Shown: piece after piece, positions 6,991-13,487 of the stretch
How the letters are laid out: each line of letters opens with the position of its first letter
Position numbering within the stretch: the stretch's first letter is position 1
Source: Flavobacteriales bacterium UBA7878
GTDB taxonomy: Bacteria; Bacteroidota; Bacteroidia; Flavobacteriales; Schleiferiaceae
Assembly (NCBI GenBank): GCA_002501205.1
Contig: DLRW01000067.1
Coordinates: 1 to 13,487 of the forward strand
Length of the DNA: 13,487 nt
Reading direction: 5' to 3'
Program-made: the position numbers and the translations under genes
The notes under the pieces: generated by a model
Databases searched by the model: none
What the model was told of the DNA's origin: nothing
What the model saw: the letters and a program-made list of their open reading frames with translations, nothing else

Positions 6991-7623
6991 CTAATCTTCT
7001 TTTTTTCTCCTTAAGAGCATAAACAAGAATTCCTGATGACTGTCAAAAGGGGTATTGTGGACTTCCCTTTGGTGTCCAATCATCTCAAAATTATCAGCAA
7101 AGAGGGCTTCAAGTTCCCCTTCATTGTAGCGGCTCACTTCCAATCCGCTGCATCTTAGCGGACCTTGATCGGAGAAAGTCGCAACCAGTAAATAGCCTCC
7201 AGGTCGAATGGCTGCAGCGGCTAAATCCTTGTATTGTTGAATTTCGCCAGTTTCACGTAAAAAGTGAAATGCGGCACGATCATGCCAAAAATCCACATTT
7301 TCAGAAGGTTTGTAGTCCAGAATATTTTGGGCCAACCATTTAACGCTAAGAGCATTGTGCCCCAATCGCTTGCGAGATTTTTCCAAGGCTTTCGCCGATA
7401 GGTCTAAAACGGTAATTTCCTTAAACCCTTTAGAAGTAAGGCTGTCTACCAGGCGGCTATCGCCACCACCCACATCCAGAATTTTAGCTTCGGGCTGAAG
7501 GGCCAATTGATTAATCCAATTCATCGAGCTTTCCGGGACTGCTTGATACCAGCTTAGCATAGTGCTGTCTTTTTCGCTGTAAATCTTTTCCCAGTGATTT
7601 TGAACATCAACTTTAAGCTCCAT
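6991..7623 (-). CDS. Class I SAM-dependent methyltransferase
   Basis: This 210-residue soluble Rossmann-fold methyltransferase uses S-adenosylmethionine; the methyl acceptor is not evident. The N-terminal NHWEKIYSEKDSTMLSWYQ (9-27) is the lead-in of a small-methyltransferase family. Motif I is AKILDVGGGDSRLVDSL (46-62, binding the SAM methionine and ribose side), motif II is the acidic strand end VLDLS (72-76, Asp74 for the ribose hydroxyls), and the post-II strand is DFWHDRAAFHFL (111-122). PGGYLLVATF (141-150) is the usual strand 5. The SWYQ and HDRAAFHFL segments recall protein-lysine methyltransferases of the EEF1AKMT2/METTL12 kind, but I would not name a substrate. It lies upstream of satD on the same strand. 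Since satD has its own promoter and operators in the 59-base gap, read-through is possible but cotranscription is not required. No clear promoter of its own is visible. Confidence 0.85.
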   Translation of the reverse strand: MELKVDVQNHWEKIYSEKDSTMLSWYQAVPESSMNWINQLALQPEAKILDVGGGDSRLVDSLTSKGFKEITVLDLSAKALEKSRKRLGHNALSVKWLAQNILDYKPSENVDFWHDRAAFHFLRETGEIQQYKDLAAAAIRPGGYLLVATFSDQGPLRCSGLEVSRYNEGELEALFADNFEMIGHQREVHNTPFDSHQEFLFMLLRRKKED

Positions 7624-7767
7624 AAATCAAATGCTATTTAATGCGAAGCTACATACTTTAAAAGGTCGAAAGGGTGATTTAGCTCTCTTTCTGTAAAAAG
7701 GGGCAGCTGCAAAGGAGTACCGAATGAAATAGAGGGCTTGAGACTTAAGAGCTCAGCACCTTTTCCT

Positions 7768-7775
7768 TAATTTTG
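7768..7775 (+). promoter_or_regulatory. Promoter -7 box of the arginase-argS operon
   Basis: TAATTTTG is an exact TAnnTTTG 21 bases before the ATG at 7797. A possible in-frame TTG start at 7773 would lie inside this box, before any plausible transcription start, so it is not used. The nearest upstream TTG (7738-7740) is 27 bases away, too far for a normal -33 element. Confidence 0.6.
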
Positions 7776-7796
7776 CGGCCTCTCAAAAAGCACAAT

Positions 7797-8750
7797 ATGT
7801 CTAAGCAATTACAAATAATTGGAGTTACCTCGGAGCTAGGAGCGGGAACCCGCGGTTCTTCTCTGGGATTAGACGCCATGCAAATTGCCAGTTTGCAATA
7901 CGATCGAAGCTTTTTCCTTCGTCACCCCGAAATTAGATTGGAAACGGTAAATCACCATTTATATCAGGAAACGGATTTAAACTATGCCAAACGATTGGAC
8001 GGTATCGCCGAGATGTACGGTCGTATTGAAAACGTGGTGAATCAAAGTTTACGCGATGGGCAGTTTCCGTTGATAGTAGCTGGAGATCACAGTAGTGCCG
8101 GTGGCACGATAGCCGGAGTTAAGAAGGCTTTTCCCAACAAACGCTTAGGTGTGATTTGGGTGGATGCCCATGCCGATTTACACAGCCCTTATACCAGCCC
8201 TAGTGGGAACGTGCATGGAATGCCCTTGGCGACTGCCATTCATGAGGATAATTTGGAATGCCAGAATAACCAGCCTGAACAGGAAACCATTTGGCATTGG
8301 AATGAGATGAAAGGGCCTAATCAGCGAGTATTGCCTCAAGATCTGGTGTATATCGGAGTCCGCAGTACTGAAACTCCTGAAGATGTAATTATGGAAAAAT
8401 ATGAGATTCCAAATTACACGGTAGATGAGGTGCGTGAACAGGGTATCGCCGCTATTTGTAAAGAGAGTCTGGAGTATTTAGAAGATTGCGAAATCCTATA
8501 CCTTTCTTTTGATGTGGACTCTATGGACCCCAGCATTAGCGAAGGTACAGGAACTCCCGTGCCAGGAGGCTTTAATGAAGAGGAGGCCAGAGAGATTGTA
8601 CTCACCCTTTTGAAAGACCCCCGATTTATCTGCTTTGAAATGGTAGAGATCAATCCCCTATTGGATAAAAAAGGAAATTCGATGGCCGAAACGGCCTTCC
8701 GCATATTTAAACCCGTTTACGAACAAATCGAAGCGCAAGAACAGAACTAA
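7797..8750 (+). CDS. rocF: Arginase (ureohydrolase family)
   Basis: Arginase hydrolyses L-arginine to L-ornithine and urea in the cytosol with a two-manganese centre. The 317-residue protein shows all ureohydrolase ligands: AGDHSS (His98), WVDAHADLHS (Asp123, His125, Asp127) and SFDVDSMDP (Asp239, Asp241). The substrate loop SPSGNVHGMPLA (134-145), with His140, and EGTGTPVPGG (249-258) favour arginase over agmatinase or formimidoylglutamase. Glu284 in EMVEINP matches the guanidinium-binding Glu of arginases. Length is close to the family norm. I start at the ATG at 7797 and not at the upstream in-frame TTG, because that TTG falls inside the -7 box. Its TAA shares one base with the argS ATG (TAATG), so the two are coupled. 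Agmatinase is the main alternative. Confidence 0.85.
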   Translation: MSKQLQIIGVTSELGAGTRGSSLGLDAMQIASLQYDRSFFLRHPEIRLETVNHHLYQETDLNYAKRLDGIAEMYGRIENVVNQSLRDGQFPLIVAGDHSSAGGTIAGVKKAFPNKRLGVIWVDAHADLHSPYTSPSGNVHGMPLATAIHEDNLECQNNQPEQETIWHWNEMKGPNQRVLPQDLVYIGVRSTETPEDVIMEKYEIPNYTVDEVREQGIAAICKESLEYLEDCEILYLSFDVDSMDPSISEGTGTPVPGGFNEEEAREIVLTLLKDPRFICFEMVEINPLLDKKGNSMAETAFRIFKPVYEQIEAQEQN

Positions 8751-10528
8751 TGCAGCACGATATCCTGAACCGCTTGCAAGCGGAAACCTCAGAGCTTTTA
8801 AAAGCACTTTATGGATTAGAGAATGCTCCCATGGATTGGCAGCCTACTCGTAAGGAATTCGAAGGTGACCTTACTTTAGTGGTATTCCCATATCTGCGAT
8901 CCAGCAAGAAAAAGCCGGAAGCTACCGCAGAAGAAATTGGAATCGCTTTGCAAGAGCGCATGGCGGAGGTTCACTCCTTTAATGTGATTAAAGGCTTTTT
9001 GAACGTGGAAATTAGCTCAGACTACTGGTTGGCTTGCTTGCACGGAATTCAGGATTTAGAAAACTACGGTCATCAGCCGAAAGGCAATGAAACCATATTA
9101 GTAGAATATTCTTCGCCCAATACCAACAAACCCTTACACTTAGGGCATATCCGTAATATTCTTTTAGGCTATTCGGTATCCAATATTCTGGATGCTGCCG
9201 GAAAGAATGTTAAGAAGGTTCAGATCATTAATGATCGCGGTATCCATATTTGTAAGAGTATGGTGGCCTGGCAGAAATTTGCCAATGGCGAAAGTCCAGA
9301 ATCTTCAGGTCTAAAGGGCGATCACTTGGTGGGTAAATATTACGTTGAGTTCGATAAGGCCTACAAAGCCCAGATAGCGGAGCTCATTGCAGCCGGAAAA
9401 ACCGAAGATGAAGCCAAGGAAGAAGCACCCATTCTTCAAGAAGCGCGTGAAACCCTACGTAAATGGGAGCAGGGCGATGAAGATACTGTAGCTCTCTGGC
9501 AAAAAATGAATAGCTGGGTATATGCAGGTTTCAACGAAACCTACCAGCGTTTAGGGGTAAACTTTGATAAGAACTATTACGAAAGTGACACCTATATATT
9601 AGGGAAGCAAGTAGTAGAAGATGGACTGGCTAAAGGTCTTTTCTTTCAAAAAGAAGACGGCTCCCTTTGGTGTGATTTAGAAGCCGAAAAACTGGGGCAA
9701 AAACTCCTTCTCCGTAAGGATGGAACCAGTGTTTATATGACTCAGGATATCGGTACTGCCATTCAGCGTTATGAAGACTTTGGTATCGATGGCATGATCT
9801 ATACCGTGGGTAATGAGCAGGATCATCACTTTAGAGTTCTTTTCGCCATCCTGAAAAAATTGGGCTATAGGTGGGCCGAGCAATTGTACCATTTAAGCTA
9901 TGGTATGGTAGATCTGCCTTCCGGCAAGATGAAATCTCGGGAGGGAACTGTAGTAGATGCTGATGATCTGATGGAGGAAATGAAAGACACTGCCCGTCGG
10001 ATTTCAGAGGAATTAGGAAAAACAGATGGTATTGATGAGCCTACGAAAGCGGAATTGCATCACATGATTGGCATGGGTGCACTTAAGTACTTCATGCTGA
10101 AAGTAGATCCTAAGAAACGCATGCTTTTTAATCCGGAAGAGTCGGTGGACTTCCAGGGCAATACCGGACCTTTTATTCAGTATACCCACGCCCGGATTCA
10201 GTCCTTATTGCGTAAAGCAGAGGAAATGATTGTGGCTGCTACTGGAAATTATACTGAGCTGATCAGTCAGGAACGCGATTTAATCAAAGCCGTATTGAGC
10301 TTCCCGGAAATAGTATTGGAAGCAGCTAAGGATAAAGCGCCCTCCGTAATTGCCAATTATACTTATGATTTGGTAAAGATGTACAATGCCTTCTACCAAC
10401 AGGTAAGTATCTTAAATGATGAGGATGCCGCAGCGGTAAGCTTCAGAGTAGATTTATCGCGTAAAACAGCGGCAGTAGTGAAAAATGCGATGGCCCTCCT
10501 CGGTATTGAGGTGCCCAATCGAATGTAA
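8750..10528 (+). CDS. argS: Arginyl-tRNA synthetase
   Basis: This class Ia synthetase charges tRNA-Arg with arginine using ATP. The 592-residue protein has the N-terminal additional domain (about 1-100), then the HIGH-type motif in EYSSPNTNKPLHLGHIRN (HLGH, 130-133). The catalytic core and GNEQDHHFRVLFAIL follow, then the signature loop GKMKSREGTVVDADDLM (KMSKS equivalent at about 393). The DALR anticodon-binding domain shows GNTGPFIQYTHARIQSLLRKA and runs to ALLGIEVPNRM at the end. Length and domain order are complete. The ATG overlaps the arginase stop by one base, so translation is likely coupled and one promoter before arginase may serve both. Coupling an arginine-degrading enzyme to the enzyme that loads arginine on tRNA is noteworthy. 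Confidence 0.96.
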   Translation: MQHDILNRLQAETSELLKALYGLENAPMDWQPTRKEFEGDLTLVVFPYLRSSKKKPEATAEEIGIALQERMAEVHSFNVIKGFLNVEISSDYWLACLHGIQDLENYGHQPKGNETILVEYSSPNTNKPLHLGHIRNILLGYSVSNILDAAGKNVKKVQIINDRGIHICKSMVAWQKFANGESPESSGLKGDHLVGKYYVEFDKAYKAQIAELIAAGKTEDEAKEEAPILQEARETLRKWEQGDEDTVALWQKMNSWVYAGFNETYQRLGVNFDKNYYESDTYILGKQVVEDGLAKGLFFQKEDGSLWCDLEAEKLGQKLLLRKDGTSVYMTQDIGTAIQRYEDFGIDGMIYTVGNEQDHHFRVLFAILKKLGYRWAEQLYHLSYGMVDLPSGKMKSREGTVVDADDLMEEMKDTARRISEELGKTDGIDEPTKAELHHMIGMGALKYFMLKVDPKKRMLFNPEESVDFQGNTGPFIQYTHARIQSLLRKAEEMIVAATGNYTELISQERDLIKAVLSFPEIVLEAAKDKAPSVIANYTYDLVKMYNAFYQQVSILNDEDAAAVSFRVDLSRKTAAVVKNAMALLGIEVPNRM

Positions 10529-10549
10529 AAACCGGCGCATTTAAATTTT

Positions 10550-10557
10550 TAAATTTG
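10550..10557 (+). promoter_or_regulatory. Promoter -7 box of ffh
   Basis: TAAATTTG, an exact TAnnTTTG, sits in the 51-base gap after argS and ends 22 bases before the ffh ATG. No TTG -33 element at the usual distance. It indicates that ffh is not solely dependent on the arginase promoter. Confidence 0.5.
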
Positions 10558-10579
10558 CCACCCTTTTTGAATCAGGATT

Positions 10580-11929
10580 ATGTTTGACAATCTTCAGGAT
10601 AAATTAGAGAAAGCCTTTCACGTATTAAAAGGTCACGGCCAGGTTTCAGAAGTAAACGTTGCTGAAACCCTTAAGGAAATTCGCCGTGCTTTGGTGGATG
10701 CCGACGTGAGCTTTAAAATCGCCAAGGAATTTACCAATACCGTTAAGGAGAAGGCTTTAGGAGCCGATGTACTTACGAGCTTAAAGCCAGGTCAGGTTTT
10801 AACCAAGGCAGTACGGGATGAGATGGCGACCTTAATGGGTGGTACTGCTTCTGATTTAGACCTCAGTCAGAAACCAAGCATTATCCTGATGGCCGGTTTA
10901 CAGGGTTCGGGTAAAACCACTCATTCTGGTAAACTAGCCAATTACCTTAAGCGCAAGAAAACTCGCAAAGTACTCTTAGTTGCTTGTGATGTTTATCGTC
11001 CGGCAGCAATTGACCAGTTGCATGTAGTGGGGGAGCAAATTGGCGTTGAGGTATTTTCTGACAAGGAAAACAAGAATCCGGTTGACATTGCCCAAAAGGC
11101 CTTAGCACATGCCAAGGCCAATGGCTTTAATGCGGTTATTATCGATACTGCCGGTCGTTTAGCCATCGATGAAGAAATGATGGCCGAGATCCGGAATATA
11201 CACCAAGCGGTGAAACCACAGGAAACTCTTTTTGTGGTGGACTCCATGACCGGTCAGGATGCGGTGAATACCGCCAAGGCTTTTAACGAGGTGCTGGACT
11301 ACGAAGGCGTTATCCTTACCAAATTGGATGGTGATACTCGTGGTGGTGCAGCCCTTACCATTCGTTCGGTTGTAAATAAGCCCATTAAATTTATTGGTAC
11401 TGGCGAGAAAATGGATGCCTTGGATGTATTCCATCCCACTCGAATGGCGGATCGTATCCTCGGAATGGGGGATGTGGTGTCTTTGGTAGAGCGCGCTCAA
11501 GAGCAGTTCGATGAAGATGAAGCACGCCGCGTTCAAAAGAAAATTGCCAAGAATCAATTTGATTTTGACGACTTCTTAGGTCAGATAAATCAAATCCGGA
11601 AGATGGGTAATATGAAGGATTTGATGGGCATGATTCCAGGCATGGGCAAAATGATGAAGAACATCGATTTGGATGATGATGCCTTTAAAGGGGTAGAAGC
11701 GATTATTCAATCCATGACTCCGGATGAGCGTGCCAATCCAAAATTAATCAATGGCAGTCGTCGCAAGCGTATCGCCGCAGGGGCTGGAAAAGACATTCAG
11801 GAAGTGAATCAATTGATGAAACAATTTGCTGAGATGTCGAAAATGATGAAGATGATGCAAGGTGCAGGCGGACGTCGCGGCATGGCGCAAATGATGCGTG
11901 GCATGGGCGGTGGAGGCCGACCTATGTAG
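10580..11929 (+). CDS. ffh: Signal recognition particle protein Ffh (SRP54)
   Basis: Ffh binds 4.5S RNA and signal sequences of nascent chains and docks them on the receptor FtsY through a GTPase pair. The 449-residue protein has a helical N domain (1-95) and a G domain with P-loop GLQGSGKTT (106-114), ACDVYRPAA, IDTAGRL (188-194), TKLDGDTRGGAAL (247-259) and the closing GTGEKMDALDVFHPTRMADRILGMGDV. The methionine-rich M domain (about 328-449) has GMIPGMGKMMK, SMTPDERANPKLINGSRRKRIAAGAG for RNA binding, and a Met/Gly-rich tail ending GGGGRPM. Length and order are normal. No hairpin with a T-tract is visible after the stop, only a weak 6-bp TGTATT/AATACA pair (11938-11958) without a T run. Confidence 0.97.
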   Translation: MFDNLQDKLEKAFHVLKGHGQVSEVNVAETLKEIRRALVDADVSFKIAKEFTNTVKEKALGADVLTSLKPGQVLTKAVRDEMATLMGGTASDLDLSQKPSIILMAGLQGSGKTTHSGKLANYLKRKKTRKVLLVACDVYRPAAIDQLHVVGEQIGVEVFSDKENKNPVDIAQKALAHAKANGFNAVIIDTAGRLAIDEEMMAEIRNIHQAVKPQETLFVVDSMTGQDAVNTAKAFNEVLDYEGVILTKLDGDTRGGAALTIRSVVNKPIKFIGTGEKMDALDVFHPTRMADRILGMGDVVSLVERAQEQFDEDEARRVQKKIAKNQFDFDDFLGQINQIRKMGNMKDLMGMIPGMGKMMKNIDLDDDAFKGVEAIIQSMTPDERANPKLINGSRRKRIAAGAGKDIQEVNQLMKQFAEMSKMMKMMQGAGGRRGMAQMMRGMGGGGRPM

Positions 11930-12026
11930 TCTGAAACTGTATTAAAAGCTGGAATACAGGCTCCTAATTATCAGGTGACTATTTTCATTTGATTAGTATA
12001 TTAGCGCTTTCTAATCAAAGAAAATT

Positions 12027-12269
12027 ATGGGGAGGAAGTTTTTAGGAACACTGATCATTATTATTTCCATCGCAATCCTATTGCATTTGGCCTATTTAAG
12101 TCCAACAATTTGGGAAGAAGCGCCATTGATGTGGAAGCACTATCAAAGTGATCCAGATGAATTTATGATGAAGGATGAAATGGATACCCTTTTGTATTGG
12201 GTACTTCATTTAGTTATTCCCGGAATTTTGATTGGTACTGGTCGCGCATTGCGCAGAGAGCGTCGATAG
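12027..12269 (+). CDS. Small two-helix membrane protein, unknown function
   Basis: This 80-residue protein lies between ffh and folD. Two hydrophobic segments (about 5-25, FLGTLIIIISIAILLHLAYL, and 56-73, LYWVLHLVIPGILIGTGR) flank an acidic, tryptophan- and methionine-containing loop (WEEAPLMWKHYQSDPDEFMMKDEMD). The basic ends (MGRK at the start, RRERR at the end) predict both termini in the cytoplasm by the positive-inside rule. I recognise no family. Evidence for being real is the ATG start, sensible membrane topology and the tidy fit between neighbours on the same strand. No convincing promoter was found before it; a TTTG at 11988-11991 lacks a properly spaced -7 box. Ffh targets membrane proteins, but proximity alone implies no link. 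Confidence 0.6.
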   Translation: MGRKFLGTLIIIISIAILLHLAYLSPTIWEEAPLMWKHYQSDPDEFMMKDEMDTLLYWVLHLVIPGILIGTGRALRRERR

Positions 12270-12272
12270 ACC

Positions 12273-12302
12273 TTGCTAAACCGTCACTTTGCCCTAACTT
12301 TG
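12273..12302 (+). promoter_or_regulatory. Promoter of folD (TTG-N19-TAACTTTG)
   Basis: TTG (12273-12275), a 19-base spacer, then TAACTTTG (12295-12302) match both Bacteroidota promoter elements with correct spacing. This is the best full promoter in the window. It begins directly after the small membrane protein stop, ends 22 bases before the folD ATG, and predicts a leader of about 15 bases. Confidence 0.7.
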
Positions 12303-12312
12303 CCGCTTCATT

Positions 12313-12320
12313 AAAAGGAG
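12313..12320 (+). promoter_or_regulatory. Shine-Dalgarno-like element before folD
   Basis: AAAAGGAG lies four bases before the ATG. Such strong complementarity to the 16S rRNA tail is uncommon in Bacteroidota, which mostly initiate without it, and the spacing is short, so it may not be functional. None of the other genes here shows as clear a match. Confidence 0.35.
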
Positions 12321-12324
12321 CATC

Positions 12325-13200
12325 ATGATTCTTATCGACGGCAAGCAAACCTCACAGGATATACGTAACGAAATCGCTGAGGAAGTAAAAACAATTACTT
12401 CTAAAGGTGGTAAAACACCGCATTTGGCCGCTGTGCTGGTGGGTAATAATGGTGCGAGTATCACCTATGTGAATGCCAAGATTCGCGATTGTGAGGAAGT
12501 AGGCTTCAAATCGAGTTTAGTGAAGCTTTCTGAAACTATTTCGGAGAAGGAACTACTGGAAGAGGTAGGTCGATTGAACAGCGACGATGATATCGATGGC
12601 TTCATTGTGCAACTACCTTTGCCCAAGCATATTAACGAGCAAAAGGTTTTGATGGCAATTGATCCCGAAAAGGATGTGGATGGTTTTCATCCTACCAATT
12701 TGGGTAAAATGGCCCTGAACCTTCCTAGCTATGTTCCGGCTACTCCCATGGGTATTATGGATCTTTTGGATCGCTATAATATTGAAACCGGAGGTAAGCA
12801 CTGTGTAGTGGTGGGGCGTTCCCATATTGTGGGTTTACCCGCTAGCATTTTAATGGGCAGAAACCATTATCCCGGAAACGCAACCGTAACTCTTTGTCAT
12901 AGTCGCACCACCAATCTGAAGGAAATCCTGAAAAGCGCAGATATCATTATTGCCGCCCTAGGTAAACCCGATTTTATTACCGGAGATATGGTAAAAGAGG
13001 GGGTAGTGATTATTGATGTGGGTACTACTCGGGTGGTAGACAAGTCTAAAAAGTCGGGCCACCGCCTGGTAGGAGATGTAGAATTCAAAACAGTATCTCC
13101 TAAGGCATCCTACATAACACCAGTACCAGGTGGTGTAGGACCTATGACCAGAGTTAGCCTTCTTAAGAATACCTTATTGGCAGTTCGTCATAAGCTCTAA
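12325..13200 (+). CDS. folD: Bifunctional methylenetetrahydrofolate dehydrogenase / methenyltetrahydrofolate cyclohydrolase
   Basis: FolD interconverts 5,10-methylene-, 5,10-methenyl- and 10-formyl-tetrahydrofolate with NADP(+), supplying formyl groups for purines and fMet-tRNA. The 291-residue protein has the N-domain motif ASITYVNAKIRDCEEVGF with catalytic Lys52, DGFIVQLPLPKHI (91-103), and DPEKDVDGFHPTNLG (113-127). The dinucleotide-binding GRSHIVGLPASILM (164-177), DVGTTR (231-236) and the C-terminal TPVPGGVGPMT (265-275) follow. All are family hallmarks and the length is normal. It has its own promoter and an unusually good Shine-Dalgarno-like sequence. Its TAA overlaps the TAG of the convergent DUF1361 gene within the bases CTAA, leaving no room for a separate terminator. 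Confidence 0.97.
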   Translation: MILIDGKQTSQDIRNEIAEEVKTITSKGGKTPHLAAVLVGNNGASITYVNAKIRDCEEVGFKSSLVKLSETISEKELLEEVGRLNSDDDIDGFIVQLPLPKHINEQKVLMAIDPEKDVDGFHPTNLGKMALNLPSYVPATPMGIMDLLDRYNIETGGKHCVVVGRSHIVGLPASILMGRNHYPGNATVTLCHSRTTNLKEILKSADIIIAALGKPDFITGDMVKEGVVIIDVGTTRVVDKSKKSGHRLVGDVEFKTVSPKASYITPVPGGVGPMTRVSLLKNTLLAVRHKL

Positions 13201-13487
13201 GCTTCTTGTAAATTATCTTTTGGCCAGATGGCTTTTAAGCTAATTAGGAAACCGGAGAATATCAAAATCATAGTCCATTCACTTCGATAGATAGCCGGGT
13301 GAAGGAACAGATCCATACAGGCTCTAAATAGCTTAATAGGCTGCTTGAGTATGTCCCAGCTATTGAAGCGCAGAAATCTTCCCAGGTAAATTCCATAGGC
13401 CGCTAAAAGCATAAAACCGGTAGTCCAGATAATTCCGGAAATACGCGGAAAGAGCTTATTCAATTCAATAAGGACCAGGTCTAAGCT
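13197..13487 (-). CDS. DUF1361 family membrane protein, C-terminal end (partial, cut by window end)
   Basis: The minus strand stays open from the window end to a TAG at 13199, giving 96 residues beginning SLDLVLIELNKLFPRISG. The TTG at 13463 is an internal Leu codon, not a start. Two membrane segments are visible (IIWTTGFMLLAAYGIYLG and WTMILIFSGFLISLKAIW). The line GIYLGRFLRFNSWDILKQP is the signature I associate with DUF1361 membrane proteins, whose function is not established. The end is hydrophilic (PKDNLQEA). The N-terminal helices lie outside the window. It converges on folD with overlapping stop codons. Confidence 0.75.
   Translation of the reverse strand, partial: SLDLVLIELNKLFPRISGIIWTTGFMLLAAYGIYLGRFLRFNSWDILKQPIKLFRACMDLFLHPAIYRSEWTMILIFSGFLISLKAIWPKDNLQEA

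Noticed and set aside
7703..7710. Palindrome GCAGCTGC near the middle of the methyltransferase/arginase divergent gap
   Set aside because: An 8-bp palindrome alone is common by chance, and it lies far from the arginase -7 box with no matching second copy.
7773..7796. Eight-residue N-terminal extension of arginase from a TTG
   Set aside because: The TTG overlaps the promoter -7 box TAATTTTG (7768-7775), so it would not be transcribed; the ATG at 7797 gives the normal arginase start.
9740..9760. Additional ATATCG words in argS, folD and elsewhere as SatD sites
   Set aside because: They are single half-sites in coding sequence without a partner at the 10-base spacing.
11938..11958. TGTATT/AATACA inverted repeat after ffh as a terminator
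   Set aside because: An AT-rich 6-bp stem with a 9-base loop and no following T-tract; weak stability.
8414..13088. Minus-strand open frames inside arginase, argS, ffh and folD
   Set aside because: All are antisense to genes with complete, recognisable motifs and none has a credible start or family.

Overview
The window looks like ordinary chromosome of a member of the Bacteroidota, most likely Flavobacteriales. The reasons are a TonB-dependent receptor carrying an N-terminal carboxypeptidase-regulatory-like domain paired with a DUF4249 lipoprotein, a lipoprotein export signal of the C-x-K-(D/E) type, and several exact copies of the Bacteroidota -7 promoter box TAnnTTTG placed just before start codons. 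There are no rRNA or tRNA genes, insertion sequences, CRISPR arrays or phage genes, and no gene-free stretch longer than about 175 bases.

Layout: (1) 1-1288, minus strand, the N-terminal 429 codons of the DNA translocase FtsK, cut by the window edge. (2) 1367-4560, minus strand, a two-gene outer-membrane uptake unit: TonB-dependent receptor, then DUF4249 lipoprotein. (3) 4726-5622, plus strand, a secreted protein of unknown function, divergent from the receptor. (4) 5619-7623, minus strand: a class I SAM methyltransferase, then an overlapping satD-DUF3307 pair with its own promoter flanked by two operator-like dyads. (5) 7797-10528, plus strand: arginase and arginyl-tRNA synthetase, overlapping by one base. 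(6) 10580-13200, plus strand: ffh (SRP54), a small two-helix membrane protein, and folD. (7) 13197-13487, minus strand, the C-terminal end of a DUF1361 membrane protein, cut by the window edge.

Most of this is housekeeping: chromosome segregation, protein targeting, one-carbon metabolism, arginine use. The part most worth attention is 5619-6990. The SatD-family protein has, in order, the sequence landmarks of a class III nucleotide-cyclase-like core followed by a helix-turn-helix. It overlaps the gene of a multi-pass DUF3307 membrane protein whose first four helices carry i/i+4 His/Asp pairs typical of metal sites. The 59-base gap in front of satD holds two dyads of identical geometry (ATATCG-N10-CGATAT) bracketing a perfect -7 box. 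This suggests an autoregulated, possibly nucleotide-sensing or nucleotide-making, membrane-coupled module. That function is inference; the motifs and dyads are directly visible.
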